DNA of 64,000 nt from Aeoliella mucimassa (GTDB taxonomy: Bacteria; Planctomycetota; Planctomycetia; Pirellulales; Lacipirellulaceae), in NCBI RefSeq assembly GCF_007748035.1, contig NZ_CP036278.1, forward strand, positions 682,001-746,000. Direction: 5' to 3'. Positions 9,629-17,217 of this stretch are shown in pieces (position 1 is the first letter of the stretch; every line of letters starts with the position of its first letter). Made by a program: the position numbers and the translations under genes. The notes under the pieces were generated by a model, which was given only the letters and a program-made list of their open reading frames with translations, searched no databases and was not told the DNA's origin.

Positions 9629-10372
9629 TTACACGTCCTGATGTAGCCGAGTGGCCAGGTGATCAATTTGTCCTTTGAGGTTTGCCATCAACAGCGTAGG
9701 GCTTGCGCCGCGTGCTAGTTCGCCGTAGAACACGCTCGAGCCGCCTGCTTGCCGGGCGATGATCGCCTCGGCGGTGCGCCCGACTTCGGCCAGGTCCTGT
9801 TCGATGTCGATCAGCCGCCGAGTTGCCAGCCGGCTGTTGTTCCACAAACTTGTCAGCACGCGTATCAGTCCGGCGATCAACAGGGCCTGACCTGCCAGGG
9901 CGACACCGACGCCCCATTGCCAGAACCCGTTGTCCTCGCCGAACAGTCCCATGCCCATCAGGCCGACACCGCCGGCTACTAGGCCGAGACCGACCGACAC
10001 CGCGAACCAGGCGAACCACTGCATGCGGTAGTCGGCTGGTCGCTTCATCAGTTTCTTGCGACGAGTCGACTTGGTCGACGGATAGTTACGCTTCGATTGG
10101 TCGGTGCTGGGCACCGCAGTCATGTCGAGCCAGTGAATCGCGTCGTCGCTGGCAGTGCGTTTGCCCGCTGCTAGCGGCGTACGCAGCGAGCGGCCGATGT
10201 GGCGCATCCGTCGCTCCGAGTGCCAGTCGTCCGACGCCTCGGCTACCAACACCGGCTCGGCCACCTTGCTAGCGGTGCGAGCACTCGCATGACCACAACG
10301 AGGGCAAGCACCGGGCACGCCCCCTTCGGTCGATATCGCTGGTACGTCCTGACCACATTGCTGGCACCACAT
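9629..10372 (-). CDS. Zinc-ribbon membrane protein, hypothetical
   Basis: 247 residues from the ATG at 10372 (MWCQQCGQDVPA); the longer frame from 10414 adds an unlikely leader. Cys pairs CQQC and CPRC in the first 30 residues form a zinc ribbon. A basic stretch (STRRKKLMKR) precedes two membrane helices, WFAWFAVSVGLGLVAGGVGL and the segment starting WQWGVGVALAGQALLIAGLI. A cytoplasmic helical tail ends with QIDHLATRLHQDV. The N-terminus of the MWCQQCG type is common in planctomycetes. It follows mqnE in the same direction after about 100 bp, so it could be the last gene of that transcript. Function unknown. Confidence 0.75.
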   Translation of the reverse strand: MWCQQCGQDVPAISTEGGVPGACPRCGHASARTASKVAEPVLVAEASDDWHSERRMRHIGRSLRTPLAAGKRTASDDAIHWLDMTAVPSTDQSKRNYPSTKSTRRKKLMKRPADYRMQWFAWFAVSVGLGLVAGGVGLMGMGLFGEDNGFWQWGVGVALAGQALLIAGLIRVLTSLWNNSRLATRRLIDIEQDLAEVGRTAEAIIARQAGGSSVFYGELARGASPTLLMANLKGQIDHLATRLHQDV

Positions 10373-10474
10373 AGTCGCGCAATCCTTCGCGTCGGAGTCG
10401 ATAGGGAATCTCACTTAGGCTATCGACCCACCGGCCTGCGAAACTTTGACGATTCTGCGGGCTGGGTAGCACTG

Positions 10475-11620
10475 CTAGGCGTTCGCGGTAATCGCTTGCC
10501 CGGTTTGCCAACCTTCGCTGCTTCGCTCCACGCGATGGTACAAGGTGTCGCGCTCAATCGGGTCGCGGCCCGCCTCGCGGATCACCTGTTCGATATCCCC
10601 GACGGACATCACCTCGGGAGTGGTCGCCCCCGCGTCGTGATAGATCAGCTCGTGACGCACGGTGCCATCGATGTCGTCGGCTCCGTAGGCCAGGGCCACC
10701 TGGGCGGTGCCGATGCCGAGCATGATCCAGTACGCCTTGAGGTGGGGGAAGTTGTCGAGCATCAATCGGCTCACCGCCATCGTGCGGAGATCGACCAGCG
10801 CCGACGGGCGCTTGATGTTTCGCTCGGCACCCAGCTTGGTGTTCTCGGGATGAAATGCTAGCGGGATGAACGTCTGGAAGCCGCCGGTCTCGTCCTGCAG
10901 CTCGCGCAGGCGAATCAAATGGTCGATGCGATGGTACGGCTGCTCGATGTGACCATACAGCATGGTGCTGTTGGTCTTTAGCCCCAGCTCATGGGCGGTG
11001 CGATGCGTCTCGAACCATCGCCGGCTGTCGGCTTTGTGTTCGCAGATGTGGTTCCGCACTTCAGGGTGGAAGATCTCGGCACCGCCGCCCGGCATGCTCC
11101 CCAGTCCCGCTTCCATCATGTCCTCAAGCACCCAGCGAACGTCTTTCTTCGTCAGCCGGCAGAACCAGTCGATCTCAACCGGCGTCCACGCTTTCAGGTG
11201 CAGCGTGGGGTAAGCCGTATGCAGCACCTCGACCACCCGGCGGTACCAATCGTACTTGGCCTGGTGATGCAGACCGCCGACGACGTGCATCTCGGTGCAG
11301 CCGTTGTCGATGGCTTCCTGCCCGCGGGCGAGCACCTGCTCGTCGTTCATCCAGTAGCCCTTGGCCTCGCGCAGGTCGCTACGGAACGCACAGAACGTGC
11401 AGCGGTACACGCAGATGTTCGTGGGATTGATGTGCGTGTTGATGTTGTAGTAGGCCGCGTTGCCGTTCTTCCGCTCACGCACCAGATTGGCCAGCTCGCC
11501 CAGCTCGGGCAGCGGCACCTCGGGCGATTCGAGCACCAGCCCGTCGTCGGCGGAAAGCCGCTCGCCGGCTTCCACTTTTTCGCGAATCGGTTTCAGCAGG
11601 GGGGAAGTCGTTTGAAGCAT
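10475..11620 (-). CDS. mqnE: Aminofutalosine synthase (radical SAM, menaquinone)
   Basis: MqnE joins the enolpyruvyl compound made by MqnA with a SAM-derived adenosyl radical to give aminofutalosine, an early step of the futalosine route to menaquinone. 381 residues. The radical SAM cluster motif CVYRCTFC gives Cys70, Cys74 and Cys77. Family features include YYNINTHINPTN just before the cluster, EMHVVGGLHH and the GGGAEIFHPEVR region. Similarity to MqnC exists, but the length and the HINPTN segment fit MqnE better. All other menaquinone genes of the window (menG, ubiX, mqnP) lie upstream in the same orientation, separated by insertions. mqnA, mqnC, mqnD and mqnL must be elsewhere. Confidence 0.92.
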   Translation of the reverse strand: MLQTTSPLLKPIREKVEAGERLSADDGLVLESPEVPLPELGELANLVRERKNGNAAYYNINTHINPTNICVYRCTFCAFRSDLREAKGYWMNDEQVLARGQEAIDNGCTEMHVVGGLHHQAKYDWYRRVVEVLHTAYPTLHLKAWTPVEIDWFCRLTKKDVRWVLEDMMEAGLGSMPGGGAEIFHPEVRNHICEHKADSRRWFETHRTAHELGLKTNSTMLYGHIEQPYHRIDHLIRLRELQDETGGFQTFIPLAFHPENTKLGAERNIKRPSALVDLRTMAVSRLMLDNFPHLKAYWIMLGIGTAQVALAYGADDIDGTVRHELIYHDAGATTPEVMSVGDIEQVIREAGRDPIERDTLYHRVERSSEGWQTGQAITANA

Positions 11621-11795
11621 GGCAGTTTGTGAAGTTCGGTGTTTCGCCGCGAGCCGCCATCGCGGCGTCGGGCTGATTCAGCAGCGTATCTCGTCGCAAC
11701 TCGACGCCCATTTCCACCGCCGCTGCAGGTTCCCCCCCTCGCGAGTAGGGGGCAAGCGTGTGCGGCAAATGGGGGCAGCGGATCGGTTGGTCGAG

Positions 11796-11956
11796 ATAGT
11801 TTCCCACCGAATAGATTCCCAGCTCTGGGAAACACGATTCGATGGGTAAATTCTTACGCGGCTCTCGTTCGAAGTAAGTCGTGTACTGTTAAGCGTTTAC
11901 GCGGATGGGTGTCGACGCAAGTCAAAATTCAATTTTCCCACGTGGGAATCTATTTT
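11796..11956. repeat. Palindromic repeat cluster A (ATAGATTCCCA / TGGGAAA family)
   Basis: ATAGTTTCCCA at 11796-11806, ATAGATTCCCA at 11811-11821 and TGGGAAA at 11826-11832 form one unit. About 100 bp on, a perfect 14-bp palindrome, TTCCCACGTGGGAA (11935-11948), is followed by TCTATTTT. The same words recur at 45902-46129. Copies sit only in spacers, which suggests a dispersed hairpin element or a binding-site family. Confidence 0.6.
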
Positions 11957-12124
11957 CGCGGGTTCGTATTATAGCCGCCAGGTCCACTTTGGCGCATCCC
12001 GTCCCCTGGGCGGGACGCGACGGACCGGGGAGCCGAAGGATTGGTGTACAAATAGTCATGCAGCTATTAGACCAAACCAGCGGCCATTTTCAAGAAAAAT
12101 CTGGCCCGCTGAGGCAACTGTTTC

Positions 12125-12170
12125 GGGAACACTAATCTCCGCTGATCGACGCTAATCGCCGGTGCGGCGG
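12125..12170. repeat. Direct repeat whose twin is split by the IS5-family insertion
   Basis: The segment starts GGGAACACTAATCTCCGC and continues to about 12170. Joining the flanks of the IS (12803-12812 and 13663-13703) recreates the same sequence with one mismatch over the first 34 bases. The repeat is older than the insertion and its uninterrupted copy serves as a reference for the empty site. Confidence 0.7.
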
Positions 12171-12200
12171 GGGGGAGGTTGGCGGAGCAGACTAACCTCG

Positions 12201-12737
12201 CTAGTTGATGGTTACGTCGTATAGGAGTTCTAAGTTCCCTTGGCACACAGGGCAGTGGTACTCGTCTTGCTGATTGCGGAAGATCGGCCAGCGTCCGTCT
12301 AGCGTGGGATGCTCCAGCGAGATGAGGCTTCCGCTGTTTTGGCAATAATGGCACGAGAGCGATTCGAGTGGTCGGTGACCGGGCCAGGTGTCGATCGTGA
12401 GCCAATCGTCTTCGCCGAATGGCCACACGTATTCCCCCAAGATGGCAGAATTTTCCGATTGCTCGGAAGGGTCGCTGAAATCGCGGATCGGGCCAGGGAG
12501 CGCCCGATAGGTAGTGACTCCTTGGTGAACGACTTCGCCCGCACTTGGTTTTCTCAATTCCAGCCAATGCATGGTACCACAGTCGATGCAGACAAGCCGG
12601 TTCGTGTGGCCACTGACATCCCAGTAAGTGTACTGGCCGATTTCAAACACCAACGGACAACTTGAGCAGCGAAAGGCCTGCATGGGAGCACCACGAAAAG
12701 AAGCTGTCGAGTGAACTAGATTCCAAACGGACTGCAT
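12201..12737 (-). CDS. Multi zinc-ribbon hypothetical protein
   Basis: 178 residues from the ATG at 12737; a second ATG at 12683 would start right before the first Cys pair (MQAFRCSSC) and is a good alternative. Four CxxC pairs are visible: CSSC, CIDC, CHYC and CPVC. They fit two zinc ribbons, one at each end, joined by a Trp- and acid-rich middle (EYVWPFGEDDWLTIDTWPG). There is no signal peptide or membrane helix, so it should be cytoplasmic. It lies between mqnE and the IS5-family element. Nothing links it to menaquinone except position. Function unknown. Confidence 0.7.
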   Translation of the reverse strand: MQSVWNLVHSTASFRGAPMQAFRCSSCPLVFEIGQYTYWDVSGHTNRLVCIDCGTMHWLELRKPSAGEVVHQGVTTYRALPGPIRDFSDPSEQSENSAILGEYVWPFGEDDWLTIDTWPGHRPLESLSCHYCQNSGSLISLEHPTLDGRWPIFRNQQDEYHCPVCQGNLELLYDVTIN

Positions 12738-12812
12738 TGTAACACGATAATCCGTTCCGTCGGCAGATCGCAGCGACTGGCGAGTTCGGACGTAGTACGG
12801 TTGGGAACACTA

Positions 12813-13660
12813 GGTCGTGTTGACATTCATGCCAAGCTGATCATGAGTGACGCCAGGCAGAGGAATCCATCGTAGTTTCGATCAGTTTTATCGTATCGTG
12901 TAGCGACCCTACGGTAGTGTTTTAACCGGTTGAAGAACCGCTCCACGACATTTCGGAGTTTATAGCGTGTGCGATCGTACCTTTTCTGTCGAAACCCACG
13001 GCGAGTCGGAATCACCGGCTTCGCGCCTTGGCGACGAATCTGATCGCGAAACCAATGGCAATCATACCCTTTGTCGGCGACGACGTATTCGGGAGTTAGT
13101 CCTTCCAGCAGCGTTTCTGCTTGGTGCATGTCGTGTCGGTTGCCACCCGTCAAAGTCAGACGAACCGGGCGGCCATCGCCCGTTACCGCGGCGTGGACTT
13201 TCGTTCCCCAACCTCCGCGCGAGCGGCCCATGGCTTCGCCACCGAGCCCCCTTTTACGCCCGCTGCGTGTTGATGGGCTCGGACCGTTGTCGAGTCGAGT
13301 AGCAAGTGCTCCAAGTCGGGCTCTTCGCCCAGAGTCTCCAAGACTTGCCGCCAGACGCCACGCTTGCACCATCGATTGAAACGCTGAAATACCGAATTCC
13401 AAGGGCCAAAGCGAGTGGGAAGATCGCGCCACGGCGCGCCTGTGCGGGCGATCCACAACACCGCGTTCACGAACCGACGATTGCTCGCCGCGGTTCGACC
13501 GGGATCGCCGGATTTGCCAGGCAAATGGCCTCGAATCTTCAACCATTGTTCGTCTGTCAGTTCGTGCCGTCGCATCTATTCGCTCCTCCATGAGCAGGTA
13601 GGGGACGACACCGTGATACCATTTCGACAAAATCTACGCTACATAAATGTCAACACGACC
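12813..13660 (-). mobile_element. IS5-family element (IS427-like), 848 bp, with TA target duplication
   Basis: The left end GGTCGTGTTGACATT (12813-12827) is the exact inverse of AATGTCAACACGACC (13646-13660). Both ends are flanked by TA (12811-12812 and 13661-13662), the 2-bp duplication typical of the IS427 group. The element carries one two-frame transposase on the minus strand. The empty site can be rebuilt from the repeat copy at 12125. The ends and the transposase look intact, so it is probably recent. Confidence 0.92.
12827..13575 (-). CDS. IS5-family (IS427-like) transposase, made by -1 frameshift
   Basis: Frame A starts at 13575 (MRRHELTDEQWLKIRGHLPG) and carries the first catalytic Asp in LLLDSTTVRAHQ; it ends at 13183. 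Frame B (-1) continues from about 13250 with GLGGEAMGRSRGG, the second Asp in VVADKGYD and the Glu in VERFFNRLKHYRR, ending at 12827. The two join at a run read as GTA AAA GGG GGC (13247-13257), where a slip at AAA gives the fused product, as known for this group. The stop codon touches the terminal inverted repeat. It mobilises only its own element; it has no role for the neighbours. Confidence 0.88.
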
Positions 13661-13838
13661 TAATCTTCGCTGATCGACGCTAATCGCTGTCGCGGCGGGG
13701 GTATTGGGCGGTGCCCCATGAGTCTCTGCGGACTCGGCGTCTCTGCGTGAGAATGTAGTTGGGAGCAAACGCGGTTTGAGGGGAATGCGAATCTCCGCCA
13801 ATCACTGGTGCGAGAGTTTGGTTCTGCAGCCGCTCGCG

Positions 13839-14018
13839 TTAGAACTCAAAGCCACCTTGGTAGGTGGGGGAGCGGCGTTTTTGTTCGCGGGGTTTCTCGC
13901 CCCGGCCGCTGATGGCTTTGGTGAGGGCGCCGTCCCATACGTTCAGCCGATTCCACGAGCACCCCGCTTGCGAGGTGGCGAATGCCAGCATCAGGCCGAG
14001 GATCAGGAGTTTTCGCAT
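13839..14018 (-). CDS. Small lipoprotein, hypothetical
   Basis: 59 residues from the ATG at 14018 (MRKLLILGLMLAFATS), with a lipobox-like SQAGC near residue 20 and a short basic mature part (RGEKPREQKRRSPTYQGGFEF). The longer frame from 14087 would place the signal peptide inside. It lies just downstream of the SGNH hydrolase gene in the same direction, 145 bp away. Such very short lipoproteins are common in planctomycetes and have no known role. Confidence 0.65.
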   Translation of the reverse strand: MRKLLILGLMLAFATSQAGCSWNRLNVWDGALTKAISGRGEKPREQKRRSPTYQGGFEF

Positions 14019-14163
14019 GGGGTGCCTTGCCGCGTAGGAGTACAGGTGCGAGAGAGTAGCGATTGCGGCGAACTGGCACAATGCCAACCTGTCGCAGCAA
14101 AAACGCCGTGTTTGCGGCAGTGCTCTGGAGTCGGCGGTGCGGACCCTGCCAACCCACGCGGAA

Positions 14164-15024
14164 TCATGGCTCCGGGTACGCAGGAGCGATCAGCTGCCAG
14201 ACGCAGTGGGCCATGCGTTGATGCCCCGCCTGGGAGAGGTGAATGGTATCGAGGGTCGCATCGCTGCCCGCCAGGATCGAGAGGAACACCCGCTTCGGGA
14301 CAAGCTTTACCTGGTGCTTGGCTGCTAGCTGGCGTTGGATCCGCCCGTACTCGTGATAGAACGGCGGCAGCGGCAGCTCTAGCATCATCACCTGGCGATC
14401 GTCGGCTGCCAGGCTGGCGAGCAAGGCATCGAGCGTCGTGGCAAACTTGGCCGGCGACGTGGAACCGAGGATATCGTTGCCGCCGATTTCGACGACGACC
14501 ACCGGAGCCGAAATCGGATGCTCCGCGACCCGTTTGGTGGCCGACTCAGCGGTCTCGCCAACGTGCGAAATGTCCTGCACGTCGAGTCGGTGCTCGCGAG
14601 CCAGCACTGCCGGCCAGGTTTCGGCGGTCTCGTCGCTGCCGACGCCAGCGGTCACCGAGTCGCCGATGATGGCGATCGCTCGCGAGCCGACCGGGTGGAG
14701 CGTCGGTGTCAGGTGATAAGGCAACTCGATGGCGATGGCCACCAACCAAACGATTGCCATCGCCCATCGGATCGGGCGCTGCCAGGTCGGTTTCCAGCGA
14801 CTGGCCATCCAACCCATCGTGATCAGTCCTGCAATGGCGTAGAACCAGTAGGGGAGCGGAGTCGAGGAGATCGCAATGGCCATCAGCCCCAGCACCCCGC
14901 ACAGCACCGTGACACGACGCACCCTCGGACGCTTGGCCCCCGATGTCCCCACCGCGAGCAACAGTAACGCGACACCGGAGAAGAACGCATGACCGCTGGC
15001 GATGTGATAGACGAGAGGATTCAT
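14164..15024 (-). CDS. Membrane-anchored SGNH/GDSL-type hydrolase
   Basis: 286 residues. Three to four hydrophobic helices (residues about 8-110) form an N-terminal membrane part, followed by an SGNH hydrolase domain. Block I is AIIGDSVTAG with the nucleophilic Ser, block III is VEIGGNDILG and block V is DTIHLSQAGHQRM with the Asp-His pair. Such enzymes cleave ester bonds in lipids or acylated sugars. The substrate is not evident. The active site probably faces the outside of the cytoplasmic membrane, which is inference. A strongly folded element (15121-15240) lies about 100 bp upstream, in what would be its leader. Confidence 0.82.
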   Translation of the reverse strand: MNPLVYHIASGHAFFSGVALLLLAVGTSGAKRPRVRRVTVLCGVLGLMAIAISSTPLPYWFYAIAGLITMGWMASRWKPTWQRPIRWAMAIVWLVAIAIELPYHLTPTLHPVGSRAIAIIGDSVTAGVGSDETAETWPAVLAREHRLDVQDISHVGETAESATKRVAEHPISAPVVVVEIGGNDILGSTSPAKFATTLDALLASLAADDRQVMMLELPLPPFYHEYGRIQRQLAAKHQVKLVPKRVFLSILAGSDATLDTIHLSQAGHQRMAHCVWQLIAPAYPEP

Positions 15025-15120
15025 GTGGGCCGAGGCGAAGGAGGAGGTAGCCCTCTCAGTTCAGCCCCGGGGTTCACCGGTTTTAGGATTTGTCTTGGAG
15101 AATAGACCAGTACGAGGTAA

Positions 15121-15240
15121 GATGAAGCGAAGCACGTGGGTTTGGACCCCACTTCCATGGGCTTTGGACGCTCACATGTTCGGTTGCAGCCGAACATGCC
15201 GTGGAAAACAGTTCTAAATTGCTGTGCTTCTTACTTCATC
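15121..15240. ncRNA. Strongly folded 120-bp element, candidate structured RNA
   Basis: Nested complementarity is nearly complete. P1a is GATGAAG (15121-15127) with CTTCATC (15234-15240); P1b is GAAGCAC (15129-15135) with GTGCTTC (15224-15230). Inside, P2 is GTGGG (15136-15140) with CCCAC (15148-15152) and a 7-nt loop; P3 is TTCCATGG (15153-15160) with CCGTGGAA (15199-15206), one G-U pair; P4 is CATGTTCGG (15175-15183) with CCGAACATG (15190-15198). A single-stranded stretch remains at 15207-15223. I recognise no known family. Either strand can fold. On the minus strand it would be in the leader of the SGNH hydrolase; a hairpin-type mobile element is an alternative. Confidence 0.5.
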
Positions 15241-15257
15241 AGCTAATCCAACCTTGT

Positions 15258-15668
15258 CTAGTAAGTGACCTGAGCCATGGCACCAAGTGCCTCTTGATTG
15301 CTCATAATATTGTTGGGGCGATGCGACTCAATTGCAGCTTCTAATCTCTTGATTAATTCAGTGGGGTCATAGCAATTAGACCTTCCTTTGCGGAAGACTC
15401 GCTTGATGATCCCCTTTTTTTCGAGCGTGGAGAGCCTGGCACGTAGCTGGCTTACACTCAGTCCCATTTCTTCTGCTAGCTTGCTGACTGATGGAAATGG
15501 AAGATTCTCATCCCACTTTCGGGCCATGATATGGACTAACAGCATGGCCTCAGTTGGCGTGATTCCCAGTTGAGCGTAGTGTCGGAGAAAACTCATCGGA
15601 ACTGCAGAGAACCCAGCCGCGGCAATCTGTGGTGACCATCTGTTGCTAATTGAAAATTGATCATTCAT
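15258..15668 (-). CDS. Winged-helix DNA-binding protein (plasmid/mobile-element type)
   Basis: 136 residues from the ATG at 15668 (MNDQFSISNRWS); the longer frame begins with a TTG inside the repeats and is less likely. The core is a winged helix: FPSVSKLAEEMGLSVSQLRA is the helix-turn-helix and LEKKGIIKRVFRKGRSNCYD the wing. Its middle (ITPTEAMLLVHIMARKWDE) resembles the HTH_36/DnaD-like domains found near replication or mobilisation genes. No replicase or relaxase is beside it. Four iteron-like direct repeats start 78 bp upstream and may be its binding sites. The base composition is AT-richer than the flanking menaquinone genes, a sign of transfer. Confidence 0.7.
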   Translation of the reverse strand: MNDQFSISNRWSPQIAAAGFSAVPMSFLRHYAQLGITPTEAMLLVHIMARKWDENLPFPSVSKLAEEMGLSVSQLRARLSTLEKKGIIKRVFRKGRSNCYDPTELIKRLEAAIESHRPNNIMSNQEALGAMAQVTY

Positions 15669-15745
15669 GGTGAGTGCATTGAACTCGCAAAAAAGTGGAT
15701 CGTCAACCCTATAAACAGGAATATATACATTGTATCTATTAAACA

Positions 15746-15843
15746 ATTGATTTCCGGCGGGGTGTGTTATTGATTTCCGGCGGGGATGTCTTCTTGGAAT
15801 CCGGCGGGGTTTTAGGGTTTAGTGTTATTGTTTTTCGGCGTAG
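15746..15843. repeat. Four iteron-like direct repeats (TTGATTTCCGGCGGGG type)
   Basis: Copies are at 15746-15762, 15769-15785, 15793-15809 (diverged: TTGGAATCCGGCGGGG) and 15827-15843 (more diverged). Spacing is 23, 24 and 34 bp, about two to three helical turns. They all point the same way and lie just upstream of the winged-helix gene. They can be operators or iterons bound by that protein, or the multi-repeat end of a lost IS21-family element, whose ends carry similar repeated words. The spacers are far too short for CRISPR. Confidence 0.65.
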
Positions 15844-16102
15844 TAACCTGTGGTTTCAGGTGATGGTTTTGCGAACTGTATTCGGTGTCGCGCATGTAGA
15901 AACGGCTTCTTAGTACTGATAACTCACTGCAGAATGCAAAGCCCGTGAGAGAGAGGGTATCACCTGTCAGGGAACCAGGAGGTTGCAATTGCTGGGCTAA
16001 TTGCAGGCCACATTGACCTTAACGTGATAGCCGTACCGTCATTGCGTAACGAGAAACAGTGATTTCACCGGGATGAATCCCGGGGCTATGAAACGATGAT
16101 CT
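15844..16102. other. Spacer with small hairpins
   Basis: No gene seen. CCGGGATGAATCCCGG at 16059-16074 is a perfect 6-bp stem with a TGAA loop, a short REP-like hairpin that sits 29 bp past the mqnP stop. TGCAATTGC and GCTAATTGCA near 15985-16006 form a weaker hairpin. The hairpin could end mqnP transcripts but lacks a T-run. Confidence 0.4.
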
Positions 16103-17155
16103 CTAAACCACGAGCAAGTCAACACAAGTGACCACCAGCAGGCCGATGCTGATGATCGCGTTCACGTGGAAGAAGGCCAGGTTCACGCGGGCGAGGTCGT
16201 TGGGTTTGACGAGCCAGTGTTCGTAGATCAACAGCAGCGCGACCGCGGCGATGCCGGTGAAGTAGACCGTGCCGAGCGGTGGGTAAACCGTCGGCAGCGC
16301 GGCGAGCAGCAGCACGGTGCCAGCGTGGCAACCGGCCGCGAGTCGCAAAGCCCCGTGCAGGCCGAGCCTCACGGGAACGCTATGCAACTTGGCGGTGCGA
16401 TCGAACTCGAAGTCCTGGCAGGCGTACAGGATGTCGAATCCTGCGACCCACAATAGCACCGCACCGCCAAGTGTGAGCGGGGCGATTAAATCGCTGGGGG
16501 ATTGCAGTACCACTTCGCCGCGAATGGCGATCCACGCGGCCACGGGGCTCATGGCGAGCGCCGCACCCAGCCAAAAATGGGCGAGCGACGTAAAGCGTTT
16601 GGCCAGGCTGTAGCCGCACAGCCACAGCAGCACGGGCACGCTCAGGTAAAGCGGTAAGCGGTTGGGCAGGAACAGCAACGTCGAGGCGATGAAACCAACC
16701 ACGCACACCACGGCAAACGTGGTGACCTGGGCGACGCTCAAGATGCCCGCCGGCAAGTGCCGCCCCGCGGTGCGAGGATTGCCGGCGTCGATTTTGCGGT
16801 CGACCAACCGGTTGAACGCCATGGCCGCGCTGCGGGCAAACACCATGCACAGCAAGATGCCGAGGAGTTCTTGCCAGCGGATGGATTCGAAGAGGCCTTG
16901 GGTTCTTTCTAGTGCTGTCGCTCCTTGCAGAAATTCATCATCTGAAGTCACCTTAGCGTTTCCAATGGGGAAACGCATCGAGTATCTTCCAAATACGATA
17001 TGAGTGCTGTAATTCGGCTCTCTGGCAATCGATGGATACTGGCTAACTGCTCGCAGCCACCACGCCATCACCGCACTCATCATGGCAAAGGGCAGCGCGA
17101 ACAGCGTGTGGCTGAAGCGGATGAGCGACAGGAGGTGGGCGAATGTCTTAAACAA
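16103..17155 (-). CDS. mqnP: UbiA-family prenyltransferase (1,4-dihydroxy-6-naphthoate/menaquinone type)
   Basis: This membrane enzyme attaches the polyprenyl tail to the naphthoate headgroup; in a futalosine organism that is the MqnP step. 350 residues with about eight membrane helices. The first Asp-rich motif is NRLVDRKIDAGNPRTAGR and the second YACQDFEFDRTAKLHSVP, both needed for Mg-diphosphate binding. FALPFA near residue 19 is typical of the family. Residues about 37-88 form a hydrophilic, AT-richer insertion (SQYPSIAREPNYS to ALERTQGLF) between helix 1 and the first motif that I do not expect in this family. It follows menG-ubiX in the same direction, but an IS4-family element now separates them. 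Confidence 0.9.
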   Translation of the reverse strand: MFKTFAHLLSLIRFSHTLFALPFAMMSAVMAWWLRAVSQYPSIAREPNYSTHIVFGRYSMRFPIGNAKVTSDDEFLQGATALERTQGLFESIRWQELLGILLCMVFARSAAMAFNRLVDRKIDAGNPRTAGRHLPAGILSVAQVTTFAVVCVVGFIASTLLFLPNRLPLYLSVPVLLWLCGYSLAKRFTSLAHFWLGAALAMSPVAAWIAIRGEVVLQSPSDLIAPLTLGGAVLLWVAGFDILYACQDFEFDRTAKLHSVPVRLGLHGALRLAAGCHAGTVLLLAALPTVYPPLGTVYFTGIAAVALLLIYEHWLVKPNDLARVNLAFFHVNAIISIGLLVVTCVDLLVV

Positions 17156-17217
17156 GTTTGAGCCTTAAGGTTTTCCAATGCGGATTGCGGCCGGGCAACG
17201 GATTGCTTCGCTTGTGT

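Larger units (their letters stand above)
11621..12200. other. Non-coding spacer rich in palindromes
   Basis: About 580 bp with no convincing gene. It holds two clusters of the TTCCCA/TGGGAA palindrome family (listed separately), a short GTCCC/GGGAC hairpin at 12001-12016, and a repeat copy at 12125-12170 whose twin is the target of the IS5-family element. The mqnE promoter must be near 11620-11700. Confidence 0.5.

Noticed and set aside
12827-13630. Frame B of the IS read as an independent protein from 13630
   Set aside because: The N-terminal half is the out-of-frame reading of orfA; only the part after about 13250 is real.
15136-15152. tRNA T-arm-like hairpin (5-bp stem, 7-nt loop)
   Set aside because: The loop TTTGGAC does not fit the T-loop consensus and no acceptor, D or anticodon arm can be placed around it.
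15175-15198. Group II intron domain V-like hairpin
   Set aside because: The stem lacks the AGC triad and bulge of domain V, and there is no intron-encoded reverse transcriptase nearby.
15746-15843. CRISPR-like array
   Set aside because: The four repeats are short and diverged and the gaps are only 6-17 bp; there are no cas genes.
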